This document shows, one piece after another, positions 52,630 to 61,896 of a stretch of 64,000 bases of DNA (the stretch's first letter is position 1; each line of letters opens with the position of its first letter). The stretch comes from Pseudoalteromonas rubra (GTDB lineage Bacteria; Pseudomonadota; Gammaproteobacteria; Enterobacterales; Alteromonadaceae). The stretch is from contig NZ_JXYA01000047.1 of assembly GCF_000967655.1 (NCBI RefSeq), forward strand, positions 94,214-158,213, written 5' to 3'. The translations under genes and the position numbers were made by a program. Below the pieces are notes generated by a model, which was given only the letters and a program-made list of their open reading frames with translations, was not told the DNA's origin and made no database searches.

Positions 52630-52921
52630 TGTCGATTCCTTTACAGCTTTTAGCCTAGTTCGCTTTCATTATGAAGGGCGTTTTACTTTATTATCAATGA
52701 CACAGTATTACACCAACCGAATAGCCAAGTTGTCTCTGGCTGGTTTGCAGGACTTAAAAAGGTAAATGATGAAGACAGCGCTGCCCAGATAGGCGATGAG
52801 CCCAGCCTGTTTTTGGGGTAAGAAAGCGCCACCAACGCAAGGCATTCGGCGATTTCTTCGCGGGTATAATTTACTGCCGGGGAATTTACGCTTTTAACTC
52901 CCCGACATCAAAGAGGTGCTA

Positions 52922-54550
52922 TTACAATTTAAACTGCTCGACACTGGACTTGAGGCTGTGGGCCAGCTCACTGATATCATGACAGGCATGGGAGATTTGA
53001 TTGGCTCCCTCGGTCATCTCAACACCGGCTACATTAATGTTCTCAATATTGCGGTTGAGCTCCTCAGAAACCACAGACTGCTCATTACAAGCCGCCGCTA
53101 TCTGCGTGCTCATTGCTGCAATGCTGTCGATCTCCTGTTCAATCTGGCTGATGGTTTGGCTAACCGTCTCGGTTTGCTCCACGCACACATCAATCCCGGT
53201 CTGACAGGTGCGTGTGGCTTCCCCCGTCTCTTTGGACTTTTGTTGCAAGTCACTGACAATTTCAACGATTTGTGTGGTTGATTCCTGAGTACGGCGTGCC
53301 AGTGAGCGTACTTCGTCGGCAACGACTGCAAAACCACGGCCCTGCGCACCGGCACGGGCGGCTTCAATGGCAGCATTCAGCGCCAGCAGATTCGTTTGCT
53401 CAGCAATTTCACGGATCACGTCGACTACCACGTTGATATTCTGCGCGTTCTTTTCAAGGTTAACCGCCAGCTCGCCCGCATGCGTTACGGTTTCTGCCAC
53501 CGCGGAAATATGCGACATGCTGCTTGTCAGTGCCGTACTGCCCTCGCGCGATTTCATGTGGGCCTGGTTAGCAGACTCCGCCCCCATTTCGGTGCTTTGC
53601 GCCACCTCAGATACGGCGGCCTGCATCTGGGTCATGGCAGAGGCCACAGACTGCAATTCGTTTTGCTGGTTTTCCATGCCTTGGGCGTTTTGTGCCGAAA
53701 TCATATTCACTTCTTCAACCGCGGAAGAGAGCAAGATAGCGCTGTCATTAATTTTCACAACAAGGCCATTTAACTGCTGACGCATTTTTTCCAGTGACAC
53801 CAGCAAAGAGCCCAGTTCGTTGCTGCCTGCCGAGTCAATATCAATGCGGGTACTTAAATCGCCATTTGCAATGCTGCCGGCCAGGTTCATGGCTTCTTCC
53901 AAAGGACGTCTAATGGCCCCGCTGAGCACAACACAGATCAGCGCAATCATCACAGCGCACACCAAAGTACAAATGATAATGGCCGTGATCACGGTTTTGA
54001 CAGCACCGATGGCTGATGACTCAGCATGTCCCACATTGTCACTGTTGATTTTCTCCAGCTCACTTAGCTCGTCCATGGCCTTGGCGAAGACGGGATAGCT
54101 GTTCAACACCGTCTCATTAGCGCGGTTCACTTCACCACTGCGCACCAGCGCGTTAAAGTCCGACGTAGCCGCCGCATATTTTCGCCAGGCAGACTCAAAC
54201 GCCTCGAACTGGCGGCGCTCCTTTACGCTTACATTAAGCTGGCTGTACAGCGCAATTTTACGATTTACCCCGGCGCGTAAGTCTCTCAGAATGCTCAGCC
54301 ACTCGCTCATTTCGGGGTGGTCCGGGTTCATGGTGGCACCAAACTCATCTTTACGAATGGTAGTGAGCTCTATCTTTAAGTCCTTAACGATTTCTACCGA
54401 AGGAATACTGGTTTGTACAATTGAATCAAGATCATCGCTGATCCCTCTCAGTCCGTTATAGGTCAGCAGACTCACTGCAAAGAAAACAAAAAATACCGAA
54501 AAAAAGCTCAAACTTATTTGTTTGGTAATGGATAAATCTTTTATTGCCAT
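52922..54550 (-). CDS. Methyl-accepting chemotaxis protein
   Basis: The 542-residue receptor has an N-terminal membrane helix (about 10-30), a periplasmic four-helix-bundle sensor (about 35-190), a second membrane helix (about 191-213) and a HAMP region. The cytoplasmic signalling domain carries the conserved hairpin tip EQTNLLALNAAIEAARAG and GRGFAVVADEVR. It would signal to CheA/CheW. The ligand is unknown. There is no C-terminal CheR-docking pentapeptide. A strong terminator hairpin and a candidate structured RNA lie in its leader (54591-54774). Confidence 0.92.
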   Translation of the reverse strand: MAIKDLSITKQISLSFFSVFFVFFAVSLLTYNGLRGISDDLDSIVQTSIPSVEIVKDLKIELTTIRKDEFGATMNPDHPEMSEWLSILRDLRAGVNRKIALYSQLNVSVKERRQFEAFESAWRKYAAATSDFNALVRSGEVNRANETVLNSYPVFAKAMDELSELEKINSDNVGHAESSAIGAVKTVITAIIICTLVCAVMIALICVVLSGAIRRPLEEAMNLAGSIANGDLSTRIDIDSAGSNELGSLLVSLEKMRQQLNGLVVKINDSAILLSSAVEEVNMISAQNAQGMENQQNELQSVASAMTQMQAAVSEVAQSTEMGAESANQAHMKSREGSTALTSSMSHISAVAETVTHAGELAVNLEKNAQNINVVVDVIREIAEQTNLLALNAAIEAARAGAQGRGFAVVADEVRSLARRTQESTTQIVEIVSDLQQKSKETGEATRTCQTGIDVCVEQTETVSQTISQIEQEIDSIAAMSTQIAAACNEQSVVSEELNRNIENINVAGVEMTEGANQISHACHDISELAHSLKSSVEQFKL

Positions 54551-54590
54551 GCTCTTTGTAAAGCTCCCTAATTTAACAATAATTCAGACG

Positions 54591-54634
54591 AATAAAAAAC
54601 CGCCAGAGATACTAAAACCAAATATCTCTGGCGG
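54591..54634 (-). terminator. Intrinsic terminator in the chemoreceptor leader
   Basis: On the minus strand CCGCCAGAGATA (complement of 54623-54634) pairs perfectly with TATCTCTGGCGG (complement of 54600-54611) and is followed by TTTTTTATT. It lies only about 40 bp before the receptor ATG (54550), and no minus-strand gene precedes it. It is therefore either a leader attenuator or the end of a small RNA. Confidence 0.8.
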
Positions 54635-54678
54635 CTGTTTTTAACCTGAAAAAAGAGTGCAAAATACCAGCGATTTTA

Positions 54679-54774
54679 TGTGTAAAAATGGCATAACCAT
54701 GCAGCATGTTTGTACACAATAAAGCCGGAGCCTAACGCCTGAATACGGATTAGCCCGGGTATGTTTTTTACACA
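54679..54774 (-). ncRNA. Candidate structured leader RNA before the chemoreceptor gene
   Basis: TGTGTAAAAA (54679-54688) and TTTTTACACA (54765-54774) form a perfect 10-bp closing stem around 76 nt. Inside is a bulged hairpin CCGG-GC-TAA / TTA-GC-CCGG (54725-54758) and a short CATG/CATG helix, giving a three-way-junction shape. On the minus strand it is followed after 45 nt by the terminator and then the receptor gene, the order of a riboswitch. On the plus strand some strings (AACC, AAAGCC, TAGCCCGGGT) faintly recall c-di-GMP-I riboswitches, but the core does not fit. No family assigned; strand is an inference. Confidence 0.4.
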
Positions 54775-55144
54775 ACGACTCATTAAGTAATCGAAATATT
54801 ATAATTAAAGACCGCCGCTGATTGAACACCATAATTATTAATGGCTTGGCTTTATGTTATTGATTAGATGATGAAACATCACTAAATATAGAGAAAGAAA
54901 AAACCAAAAGATCATCTTTTACACACTTAGATCACAAAGGTTGGACATAGTTACAATTAGCCCTTTTAAGAGGTAAATAGCTTAGCTCTTGCGTCTGCTG
55001 AGTTCGTTTTTTACCGACATACAATTCGACGGTTGCACGGTCTTATGAAGAAGATAACACTCTGAAATAATATGCAGACATACGCCGGCAATGATCTTAT
55101 TATTTTACCAGTGCGTATTGCGTTAAAAACAACCGGATAAGCTA

Positions 55145-55531
55145 ATGAGCGAACTCACCATATTTTATGACGGCAGCTGCCCTTTGTGCGTTAAGGAAAT
55201 GACTGCACTGACCAAACGAGATAAAGCACAACGCATTAAAACGGTCGATATTTTAAGCGACGAATTTGCCCGCTACCCTGGCATTGACCCGGAAAAGGCA
55301 AACACAGTTTTGCACGCGCTGGATGCCAAAGGTAATCTGTTGCTGGGTCTGGATGTTACGCATCTGGCGTGGCGATTAGTGGGAATGGGTTGGCTGTACG
55401 CGCCACTCAGATGGCCTGTCATTAAGCCCATCGCTGATAAGTTTTATTTACTGTTTGCCAAAAACCGCTATCGCATTTCTTACTGGCTGACTGGCAAGTC
55501 TCGTTGCGATAGCGGCGTGTGCCGAAAGTAA
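55145..55531 (+). CDS. DCC family thiol-disulfide oxidoreductase-like protein (DUF393)
   Basis: The 128-residue protein opens with FYDGSCPLCVKEM, the DxxCxxC signature (Cys12, Cys15) of the DCC/DUF393 family, and has the later VTHLAW and PLRWPVIKPI segments typical of it. It probably adopts a thioredoxin-like fold, with an unknown redox partner. It is a single gene with no visible terminator. Confidence 0.85.
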   Translation: MSELTIFYDGSCPLCVKEMTALTKRDKAQRIKTVDILSDEFARYPGIDPEKANTVLHALDAKGNLLLGLDVTHLAWRLVGMGWLYAPLRWPVIKPIADKFYLLFAKNRYRISYWLTGKSRCDSGVCRK

Positions 55532-55620
55532 TCCGGAGCCTGGGCGTGAGCAGTCAGTTAGTTCGGGCGTCATACTGTTTATTATTGCCTAAGGCTGACT
55601 GTGCTTGAGTCTGATGTGTT

Positions 55621-55998
55621 TTACAGGTCCTGTACTTTAACATCTACACTGTATTTCCACATGTCAGTACCCTCCTCTCCCATCTCTATACTGCCACTGC
55701 CGCCCTCATCGCTGATAGAGAATTCGGGCATATCCATATGAGAGGATCCCTGTTCATAGATGCAAGACATTTTTCCATGTAACACAAGCACCTGTTCACT
55801 CTGCCTGGACAGCAAACCGGTGTATTTACAGTCACCTGAGCGCACAGTGTTAACCTGATCGAGAGACTGGAGCACAAATGACGGAAACTGCCTGTCTGAC
55901 ACCGCGTCTTTTACGCTTACAGTCACGATGTAGTTGGTTGATGACATCGCCAGGCCTGGCACCCCCATAAACAACAAAGCCAATACAGAATTTCTCAT
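55621..55998 (-). CDS. Exported protein of unknown function
   Basis: The 125-residue product has a signal peptide (about 1-19, ending AMS) and a small mature beta-rich domain with two Cys (SGDCKYTG and KMSCIYEQG) likely joined by a disulfide. I recognise no family. It lies between the DCC gene (convergent) and the lipase operon and may be monocistronic. Confidence 0.55.
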   Translation of the reverse strand: MRNSVLALLFMGVPGLAMSSTNYIVTVSVKDAVSDRQFPSFVLQSLDQVNTVRSGDCKYTGLLSRQSEQVLVLHGKMSCIYEQGSSHMDMPEFSISDEGGSGSIEMGEEGTDMWKYSVDVKVQDL

Positions 55999-56231
55999 TC
56001 CGATTTATTTACCTCTTTCTTAGCCATGGAGAGAAAACGCGCGTTCAACGCCATGCCTTACTTCAAAAAAACATATCTCTGGCACGCACAATCAAGCACG
56101 TTACCTCAATGTCACTGCGCATCGCATTATACCAGAGCGGTTGAGTCAGTACCTGAAACCACACAGCGCTTTTTGTAAAGGTTCGTTATAATTTGTTATG
56201 CAAATAACCAGTTAGGAGTTTGCCCGGCAAG

Positions 56232-57098
56232 TCACTGTGAATTAGCTAAGACCACTGCCAGCCTTTTTTGTTCTGTGTCTGTGAACATAGACGCCCTCAG
56301 CGCAGCCAGTGCCGATTGCTGCGCTCCCCCGCTCTGGCCAGCCTGTATCTCTGCACGTCGCTGCTTAAATTGAGCGACTCGCTCTCGCCATTGCTGCTGC
56401 TCTTTACGGGTTTGCATCAGGCGTGCAGCCGCTTCATCGCCATACTCGGCGCTGAGTTGATTGTAATCCATAGTCTGCCAGCCTTGTTTTAGTGTGATCA
56501 GGGTTTGGGTCGCCACTATGGTTTCTCGCTCTTCTTGTGGGAGCTGACTGATGTGTGCATCAATAAGTTCGCGCCGTGCCTGTTCGCTGAGCGATTGATC
56601 AGACAGAATTTGCCAGCGCTCCAGTGTCTGCGCATTCCAGCGGTTCTCATCCGCAAACCAGGCAGCGATCACCTCATCTGAAAAGTGCTGACCCTGAAGC
56701 GTTTGCAGTGCCTCAAAACGCTCGTGAACCGTAAGCGTGTTTTCTACTTCTGTCAGCGCCTGTTTATAGTTCATGTAGTCATGGGCCAACGCTTGCAGGC
56801 ACAGTGGTAAACGGTGCGTATAGTGAGCCCAGTTTTGCTCCAGCTGCTCGCTTTGCAAAGCTAAGATCCAGTCATCAAGCTGATGCTTATGGGCTTTGAC
56901 GATTGCGCCGCAATGCGCAGCCTGTGCTGGCATCGCGACATGAGATTGTTGGGCAATCGTGTTTGGCGCCTCTGTCACCGGGCGCTCACTGGATGCTACG
57001 GCGTGAGCCGTGCCTGTACTGGCTGGCTGTCCAGCCAAATACCAAAGCCAGGCACACAACCCGATACAGCTGAGTGAAAGCAGACGCCAGTGCCTCAT
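56232..57098 (-). CDS. lifO: Lipase-specific foldase (Lif, lipase chaperone)
   Basis: The 288-residue protein has an N-terminal membrane anchor (about 7-24), a Pro/Ala/Thr-rich linker and an all-helical domain. FEALQTLQGQHFSDEVIAAWF is typical of Lif proteins, and the sequence GEHFSDEVQAL seen in others corresponds to GQHFSDEV here. The consensus RxxFDY motif of Lif is not obvious. It overlaps the lipase gene by 4 bp (ATGA), the usual order lipase then foldase. It folds the lipase in the periplasm before type II secretion. Confidence 0.8.
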   Translation of the reverse strand: MRHWRLLSLSCIGLCAWLWYLAGQPASTGTAHAVASSERPVTEAPNTIAQQSHVAMPAQAAHCGAIVKAHKHQLDDWILALQSEQLEQNWAHYTHRLPLCLQALAHDYMNYKQALTEVENTLTVHERFEALQTLQGQHFSDEVIAAWFADENRWNAQTLERWQILSDQSLSEQARRELIDAHISQLPQEERETIVATQTLITLKQGWQTMDYNQLSAEYGDEAAARLMQTRKEQQQWRERVAQFKQRRAEIQAGQSGGAQQSALAALRASMFTDTEQKRLAVVLANSQ

Positions 57099-58012
57099 AG
57101 ATTCAGACCTTTCAGACGACGAATATGCTGACGGTAAATTGTGAGCGGATCGGTCTCGAACAAATGGTGAACCCCGATAGTTTGGTTAACTTGGTCCAGG
57201 TGATTCATCTTGAAGTCGTTACCAATCACATACCCCAGGTTACTGGAGCAAGCCGATACCAGGCCATCATTGGCTTCGTCAAACACACCTGAGAACAACA
57301 AGAGTGCATTATCTGTTGGGTCTAACAGGTTGGTCCACGCCCGGCTGCCGCTCCACGAGAAGTAGTAAACGCCGTTGTCGGCCAACATATCACCTTGAGC
57401 GCAATACTGTTGTGGTACACCTTCAGGGTATTTTTGATTAAACGCCAGAGTGCCTTCTGTGGTCAGTGCACTCAGCGCTTCAAGTGCATCTTTAGGTGCT
57501 GTGGGCTTGCCCGATAACAGGTCAATCAACCCGGCTAAACCGTTGGCCAGTGACGCCAAAAACTGCTCTGAGAACGACCCCTGATCGACACCACCACGCA
57601 CCACATCAGCAAAACGGCTACCCCAGTTAACGCCCCCAATGCTGGTCACTGAGGCGACCCATTGAGGTTTAACAGACGCCACATAACGAATGGTTTGCGC
57701 GCCCTGACTATGACCAATCAGATTCACTTTGTCTTTGCCAGTGAGGGCTCGGATCAGTGCAACCTGCTCAAGCAGCTGCTCGCCACGCAGCTCAGAGTTA
57801 TGTGCAGAAGATACCTCAGCCACATAGACGTTGCCGCCCTCCTGACGGATAACCGAGGGCACGCGATAGAAATAATCCACGCCCAGCAGATTGTCGAAGC
57901 CAAACAGGCCATGAACCAGCACAACAGGATATTCCAGTTCATCACTACTGTGCGCCAGTTGTGCAAAGAGTGACATAATACTGAGTAAAACAGTGAGTGT
58001 TATTTTTTTCAT
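57095..58012 (-). CDS. lip: Secreted triacylglycerol lipase (family I)
   Basis: The 305-residue protein has a signal peptide (about 1-22), the oxyanion-hole segment YPVVLVHGLFGF and the nucleophile elbow GHSQG with Ser102. A late NDGLVS segment carries the Asp and DQVNQTIGVHH the His of the triad, with Asp nearby for calcium. This matches Pseudomonas/Vibrio family I lipases of about 285-310 residues that need Lif. The foldase gene overlaps its stop. It hydrolyses long-chain triglycerides outside the cell. Confidence 0.9.
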   Translation of the reverse strand: MKKITLTVLLSIMSLFAQLAHSSDELEYPVVLVHGLFGFDNLLGVDYFYRVPSVIRQEGGNVYVAEVSSAHNSELRGEQLLEQVALIRALTGKDKVNLIGHSQGAQTIRYVASVKPQWVASVTSIGGVNWGSRFADVVRGGVDQGSFSEQFLASLANGLAGLIDLLSGKPTAPKDALEALSALTTEGTLAFNQKYPEGVPQQYCAQGDMLADNGVYYFSWSGSRAWTNLLDPTDNALLLFSGVFDEANDGLVSACSSNLGYVIGNDFKMNHLDQVNQTIGVHHLFETDPLTIYRQHIRRLKGLNL

Positions 58013-58210
58013 TTATTTGCTCCAAAAATTACAATTTAGCAACAAAAGGCTAGCTCAAGGTGGTAAGAGGTCAAGCCTCTTAGAGCAAAAAATGAACAAA
58101 AACTTGCTTTTAGAAGTAAAGGAAAAAACATATGCAGTGCGATGGAGTGTCAAGCAATACGCTTATAAACCTGATTTTTTTGAATATTTTTACTTACCAA
58201 GCTTCTGACA

Positions 58211-58336
58211 GAGAAGCATGATTTTTGCCTATTCAATTAATGCGAAAGTTAGGGTAATTACGTAAAAACTGGATAATTCTGGTTTGCATCGGTTATTGAT
58301 TTTGCTGCATATCCGGTTTGAAATCGCTCTGCCCAC
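58211..58336 (+). repeat. Imperfect direct repeat A (left of the lodAB operon)
   Basis: GAGAAGCATGATTTTTG and the next 110 bp align without gaps to 63652-63777 at roughly 80 percent identity, including TTACGTAAAA, GTTATTGATTTT and TTTGAAA. Both copies lie in plus orientation and flank the 58691-63009 operon. No reading frame is shared, so this is a noncoding repeat family, possibly a MITE remnant. Confidence 0.7.
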
Positions 58337-58485
58337 AAAAAGCCGATTTTGAATCGGTGTTGCCTAAAAAAATGTGTCGCATTTCCAGTTAATTGAGGGC
58401 ACACCAACGGCTGTAATGCCAATGTAATGTCGGGTTTGGTTGATTTGTCGTTTACTTGAACTAGCTTTTGATTAGACAAATGCAT

Positions 58486-58529
58486 CGCCCGGATTTTCCG
58501 GGCGTGATAATGCCGTTCGTTATCACGCC
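58486..58529 (+). promoter_or_regulatory. Overlapping hairpins in the leader of the ferritin/lodAB operon
   Basis: CGCCCGG (58486-58492) pairs with CCGGGCG (58498-58504), and GGCGTGATAA (58501-58510) pairs with TTATCACGCC (58520-58529). Both stems are perfect and share bases 58501-58504, so they compete. They lie 162 bp before the first ATG. A role in attenuation, or as an operator for the second palindrome, is inferred. Confidence 0.45.
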
Positions 58530-58690
58530 TCGAAATTTCAAACCTTGTCTCTTCTCTATGTACCGTCGAAGTCTGCTTGCAATACATGGTTAAAAGCATT
58601 CGGGAATAGGTAGTTCGTGTGGGTCGCACGTAAGTTCCTTAAAGCAATAAGCACTCATGCGTAAGCAGCTTAACCCATAAAGGAACTAGC

Positions 58691-59707
58691 ATGATTAAAC
58701 TCGAAAACCCGTCGCCGCGTCTGGTGGCTAAAAAGCTAACACCGCCATGCAAAGTGCAACCCGGTCACTGGACCATAGAGGAACTGCGCGCACATTTGCA
58801 ATGGGCTGTGGATGTTGAAATGTATACCATCCCGTTTTATATGGCAGCCATGTATTCCATCAAGGATCAGTCCACCGAAGCGGGCAGGCTTGTAAAGTCC
58901 GTGGTAAACCAGGAGATGCTTCACCTGCAATCTGCTGCAAATATCGCTAATGCGTTTGGCACAAAGGTTGAGATCACAGCGCCTCCGTATGGCGGGGAAA
59001 TCCCACATCTGGATTTTGACCTGGATGATCCTAACCCTAAAGATATTTATCAGCCCTACTCAACAGAGATTGGCCCCTTTGACATAGAACGACTGAATAC
59101 CATGTGTATCATCGAGTACCCGGTCTGGCCTGGCGATAAGGGATATAATAATACCCGACCTAAAGATCAGTATGGTTCAATTGGTGAGCTATACAACGCA
59201 ATCAAGCAAGGGTGTGAGGAGTGCACTGATTACCTGACTGGCAATGTTAATCAGGTAAATCACTTTGCCGGATTTTACCCGGATACCCAGCTAACTGTGA
59301 CAAAAGACAAAAATGACGGCCTGCCTCAGGTTGTTAACCTGATTGATTTAATCACAGATCAGGGTGAAGGCTATCAAAAAGATGCGCAGTATATCCCGCC
59401 GGAATATCAAAATAATGCCGATGATATTCAGCCAACATGGGATCACTATGAGAAATTCACCTATTTACTGAGACAACCATTGCCCGACACCTATCCTGTC
59501 ACCTCATCGGACAGTGAGCGACAAGAAAGCCTGCAACAAATTCAGTTACAGCACTTTAGCGACTTTCTGGAGATCATGAACACCACTTTCCAAACAGGTA
59601 AAACGCCGGACGACTTTGCAGTCGTGATGTACAAAAATGGCGCTGCAATCTCGGCGTGCTGGCAAAATGGCGTGTTGCCTTTGTTTTCAATGCCAAATGA
59701 CGAATAA
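58691..59707 (+). CDS. Ferritin-like (VioB/PF12902-type) protein, partner of LodA/LodB
   Basis: The 338-residue protein has WTIEELRAHLQWAVDVEMYTIPFYMAAMYS near the N-terminus. Glu43 and the ExxH pair Glu75/His78 (VNQEMLHLQ) read as metal ligands of a ferritin-like di-iron bundle, as in the iminophenylpyruvate dimer synthase family. Length and the YHGG-like FAGFYP section also fit that family. An AAAGGAAC site precedes the ATG. The LodA-like gene starts 11 bp after its stop, so the two are co-transcribed. A link to oxidation of the same amino acid or to cofactor building is likely but unproven. Confidence 0.7.
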   Translation: MIKLENPSPRLVAKKLTPPCKVQPGHWTIEELRAHLQWAVDVEMYTIPFYMAAMYSIKDQSTEAGRLVKSVVNQEMLHLQSAANIANAFGTKVEITAPPYGGEIPHLDFDLDDPNPKDIYQPYSTEIGPFDIERLNTMCIIEYPVWPGDKGYNNTRPKDQYGSIGELYNAIKQGCEECTDYLTGNVNQVNHFAGFYPDTQLTVTKDKNDGLPQVVNLIDLITDQGEGYQKDAQYIPPEYQNNADDIQPTWDHYEKFTYLLRQPLPDTYPVTSSDSERQESLQQIQLQHFSDFLEIMNTTFQTGKTPDDFAVVMYKNGAAISACWQNGVLPLFSMPNDE

Positions 59708-59718
59708 GGAAAGTTATC

Positions 59719-61887
59719 ATGTCTAAAACACTATTTAAAATTCACCCTGCTATTGGCATTGCACGCGTTGGTAACAGTGAAGAATATTACCTTGCGCCGG
59801 AGAGCATTGCGGCGCTACCTCAGCCCGGCAAACCGCAAAAAACCACCGGCGGCCTGCCGCTGGACCCCGCAACAGACAAAGTAATCACCAGCTCTCAGTT
59901 GCGAGATAAGCATGGCGCATTTAAACGTCAGGCGGCGCGTTTTCGTGTTTTCGCTTACACCGGAGTTGAGCAGCCGAGTTACCCGGAGCAAGGTGAATGT
60001 CAGGAGCTGACTGTCGGTGCCTGCTTTGAGGGCAAAACTGTCATCAACATCAAGTGGTGTGTACATCTGGCGAATAAGAAATCGGCCTGGTTTGTAAACG
60101 ACGACGACCATGGCGTGGTTGCCTACGAAAATGGTAATGTTCCGGTTTTACGTAACCTGTCCGAAGGCCTGGACCCGTACAACGAAACCCGTTTGTCTCG
60201 TTTAGTGATCGATGCCGGCCCGCGGGTGGTAGACCGTGAAAATACTCAAGCTGAGTTTGATAATAGTGAAGTGGCGGCTTACCTCAAAGATGGCAACAAA
60301 GTTGAAGTGGCAGATTACCCTAAATCCTTTCCTTATATGCATTTCGACTATCTGGATATCCCAAAGAAAAATGAACAAGTGCACAGTGCACAGTTTAAAA
60401 TCGAGGATGTTGTTGAGCGCAGTGATATGCACAAACCTCGCACTGCTTGCGGTATCACCAGCCTGGGAGAGCTGCATACTGACGACAAAGGACGCCTGAT
60501 CGTGGCGGGCGGCTACGGTAAAGCCGTAGGCTGGAGACTCGACAGCAAAGACAAGCCAGTGCCAATTGAAGGGCCAGTCAACAATGACCAGTGGTTTGAT
60601 GATACGTCGGATGGTCCGGTTACCGCAGTGGTTGAATTTGACGACGGCAGTATTGAAGAAGTATTTGGCGGCTGGGCGGTTGTAACTGACCCCAGTTATG
60701 CACCACAGACGCTGAATGTGGTGTCTTTGTTCGATGAAGCCTACGATACCTTTGTCAGAAAGCTGAACCTACAGCCTGAATTATACCACGATGGTAAGTT
60801 TAACCCGGACTACAAACCAGCATTTGACGACCACATAAGGCCCATATTTAAAGCCACCGGGCAGCAGCTGTGGAATGCCTACTTACCCGAAATTGCCATA
60901 CAAGCGCACAAATCGGTAGATGCTATCACCGCCGAAGATGACCCTGACAGCACCATCCTGGCTGGTTTAGCCTATATTCGTCAGCCAAACCCGGGAACTG
61001 AGGCCACTTGGCGCTCGCAGTCGATTGACGAAGGTGCCCCGCTCATGCCACTGGCGTTGGGTGATTCAAGCGCAGCGGGTGGCAAGCCCTTTTTGACCCC
61101 CACCATTACGCAGTATCAGTTCCTGCATAGCTGGTCGAATCATAATTATGTGCATGGCAGCACACAAAAACTCAGTGAGGGTGAGTACCTGGATCGGGCT
61201 ACCCTGCAAAACTGCCTGGGAGGACGCTTTAGTCCGGGCATTGATATGACCTGGATCATTCGGGAACCTGCGATGTATCAGGATTGGCTGACCGGTGCCG
61301 GACCTTTCCGGATCAAGCATAAACCGCTTAACTACACTAATGTGCATACCGATAAGCCATTTTTGGGGCTGGGCTGGATCCCTCAGCACGAAGACGTTGA
61401 GCATTTAGGTTTAGAGCCTGGCGACGCCACCAAGTTTATGGCCCTGCCCTGGCATGCGGATTACAATTCCTGCGCCATCCACCAGACTTCTCCCAATGAG
61501 CTCAACTCTGAAACCCTCTACTGGTCGTGGCCAGCGCAGCGTCCGGTCACGGTGTATGTGGCAGAAGACTATGATATCAGTAGCGATGAACTGCCGGCGC
61601 CGCGATACTCAGTCCGGGGCCCCGGCACATATCCACAGGAAAACAGCCCTCAGGATAAGCATGACTTGGCAAATGCCGGGCGCTTCTGGGAGTACAGGGA
61701 AATGCTGACCAAATGGGATGATATCGGCGTGGTAGTACAAGGCACGGTCATTGATGATGGCAAACCGTATCCTGACGAAGTATACCTTGAGGTCGAAAGC
61801 AGATTGTCGAACTATGAACCTGAGTTAGCCGATCCGACTCCCTGGCCGATGATCGGTGGCAACGGCACGGCAACGAAGAAGAAATAA
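59719..61887 (+). CDS. LodA-like quinoprotein amino acid oxidase
   Basis: The 722-residue protein has the LodA/GoxA signature: FKIHPAIGIARVGNS at the N-terminus, QNCLGGRFSPGIDM with Cys499, and LPWHADYNSC with Trp578. In LodA the matching Cys and Trp form the cysteine tryptophylquinone (CTQ) cofactor. Their spacing here (79 residues) is longer than the 65 in LodA. Such enzymes oxidise lysine, glycine or other amino acids and release hydrogen peroxide, which gives antimicrobial activity. No Sec signal is visible. The LodB-like gene starts 9 bp after the stop. The substrate cannot be told from sequence. The family is typical of marine Marinomonas and Pseudoalteromonas. Confidence 0.9.
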   Translation: MSKTLFKIHPAIGIARVGNSEEYYLAPESIAALPQPGKPQKTTGGLPLDPATDKVITSSQLRDKHGAFKRQAARFRVFAYTGVEQPSYPEQGECQELTVGACFEGKTVINIKWCVHLANKKSAWFVNDDDHGVVAYENGNVPVLRNLSEGLDPYNETRLSRLVIDAGPRVVDRENTQAEFDNSEVAAYLKDGNKVEVADYPKSFPYMHFDYLDIPKKNEQVHSAQFKIEDVVERSDMHKPRTACGITSLGELHTDDKGRLIVAGGYGKAVGWRLDSKDKPVPIEGPVNNDQWFDDTSDGPVTAVVEFDDGSIEEVFGGWAVVTDPSYAPQTLNVVSLFDEAYDTFVRKLNLQPELYHDGKFNPDYKPAFDDHIRPIFKATGQQLWNAYLPEIAIQAHKSVDAITAEDDPDSTILAGLAYIRQPNPGTEATWRSQSIDEGAPLMPLALGDSSAAGGKPFLTPTITQYQFLHSWSNHNYVHGSTQKLSEGEYLDRATLQNCLGGRFSPGIDMTWIIREPAMYQDWLTGAGPFRIKHKPLNYTNVHTDKPFLGLGWIPQHEDVEHLGLEPGDATKFMALPWHADYNSCAIHQTSPNELNSETLYWSWPAQRPVTVYVAEDYDISSDELPAPRYSVRGPGTYPQENSPQDKHDLANAGRFWEYREMLTKWDDIGVVVQGTVIDDGKPYPDEVYLEVESRLSNYEPELADPTPWPMIGGNGTATKKK

Positions 61888-61896
61888 GGAAACAAT

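Noticed and set aside
54641..54832. 63-residue minus-strand frame upstream of the chemoreceptor
   Set aside because: It runs through the candidate structured RNA, composition is not protein-like and there is no clear start signal.
58258..58629. 123-residue minus-strand open frame upstream of the ferritin-like gene
   Set aside because: It overlaps the noncoding repeat A and the hairpins, has no ribosome-binding site of note and resembles no protein; the same frame is broken in repeat B.
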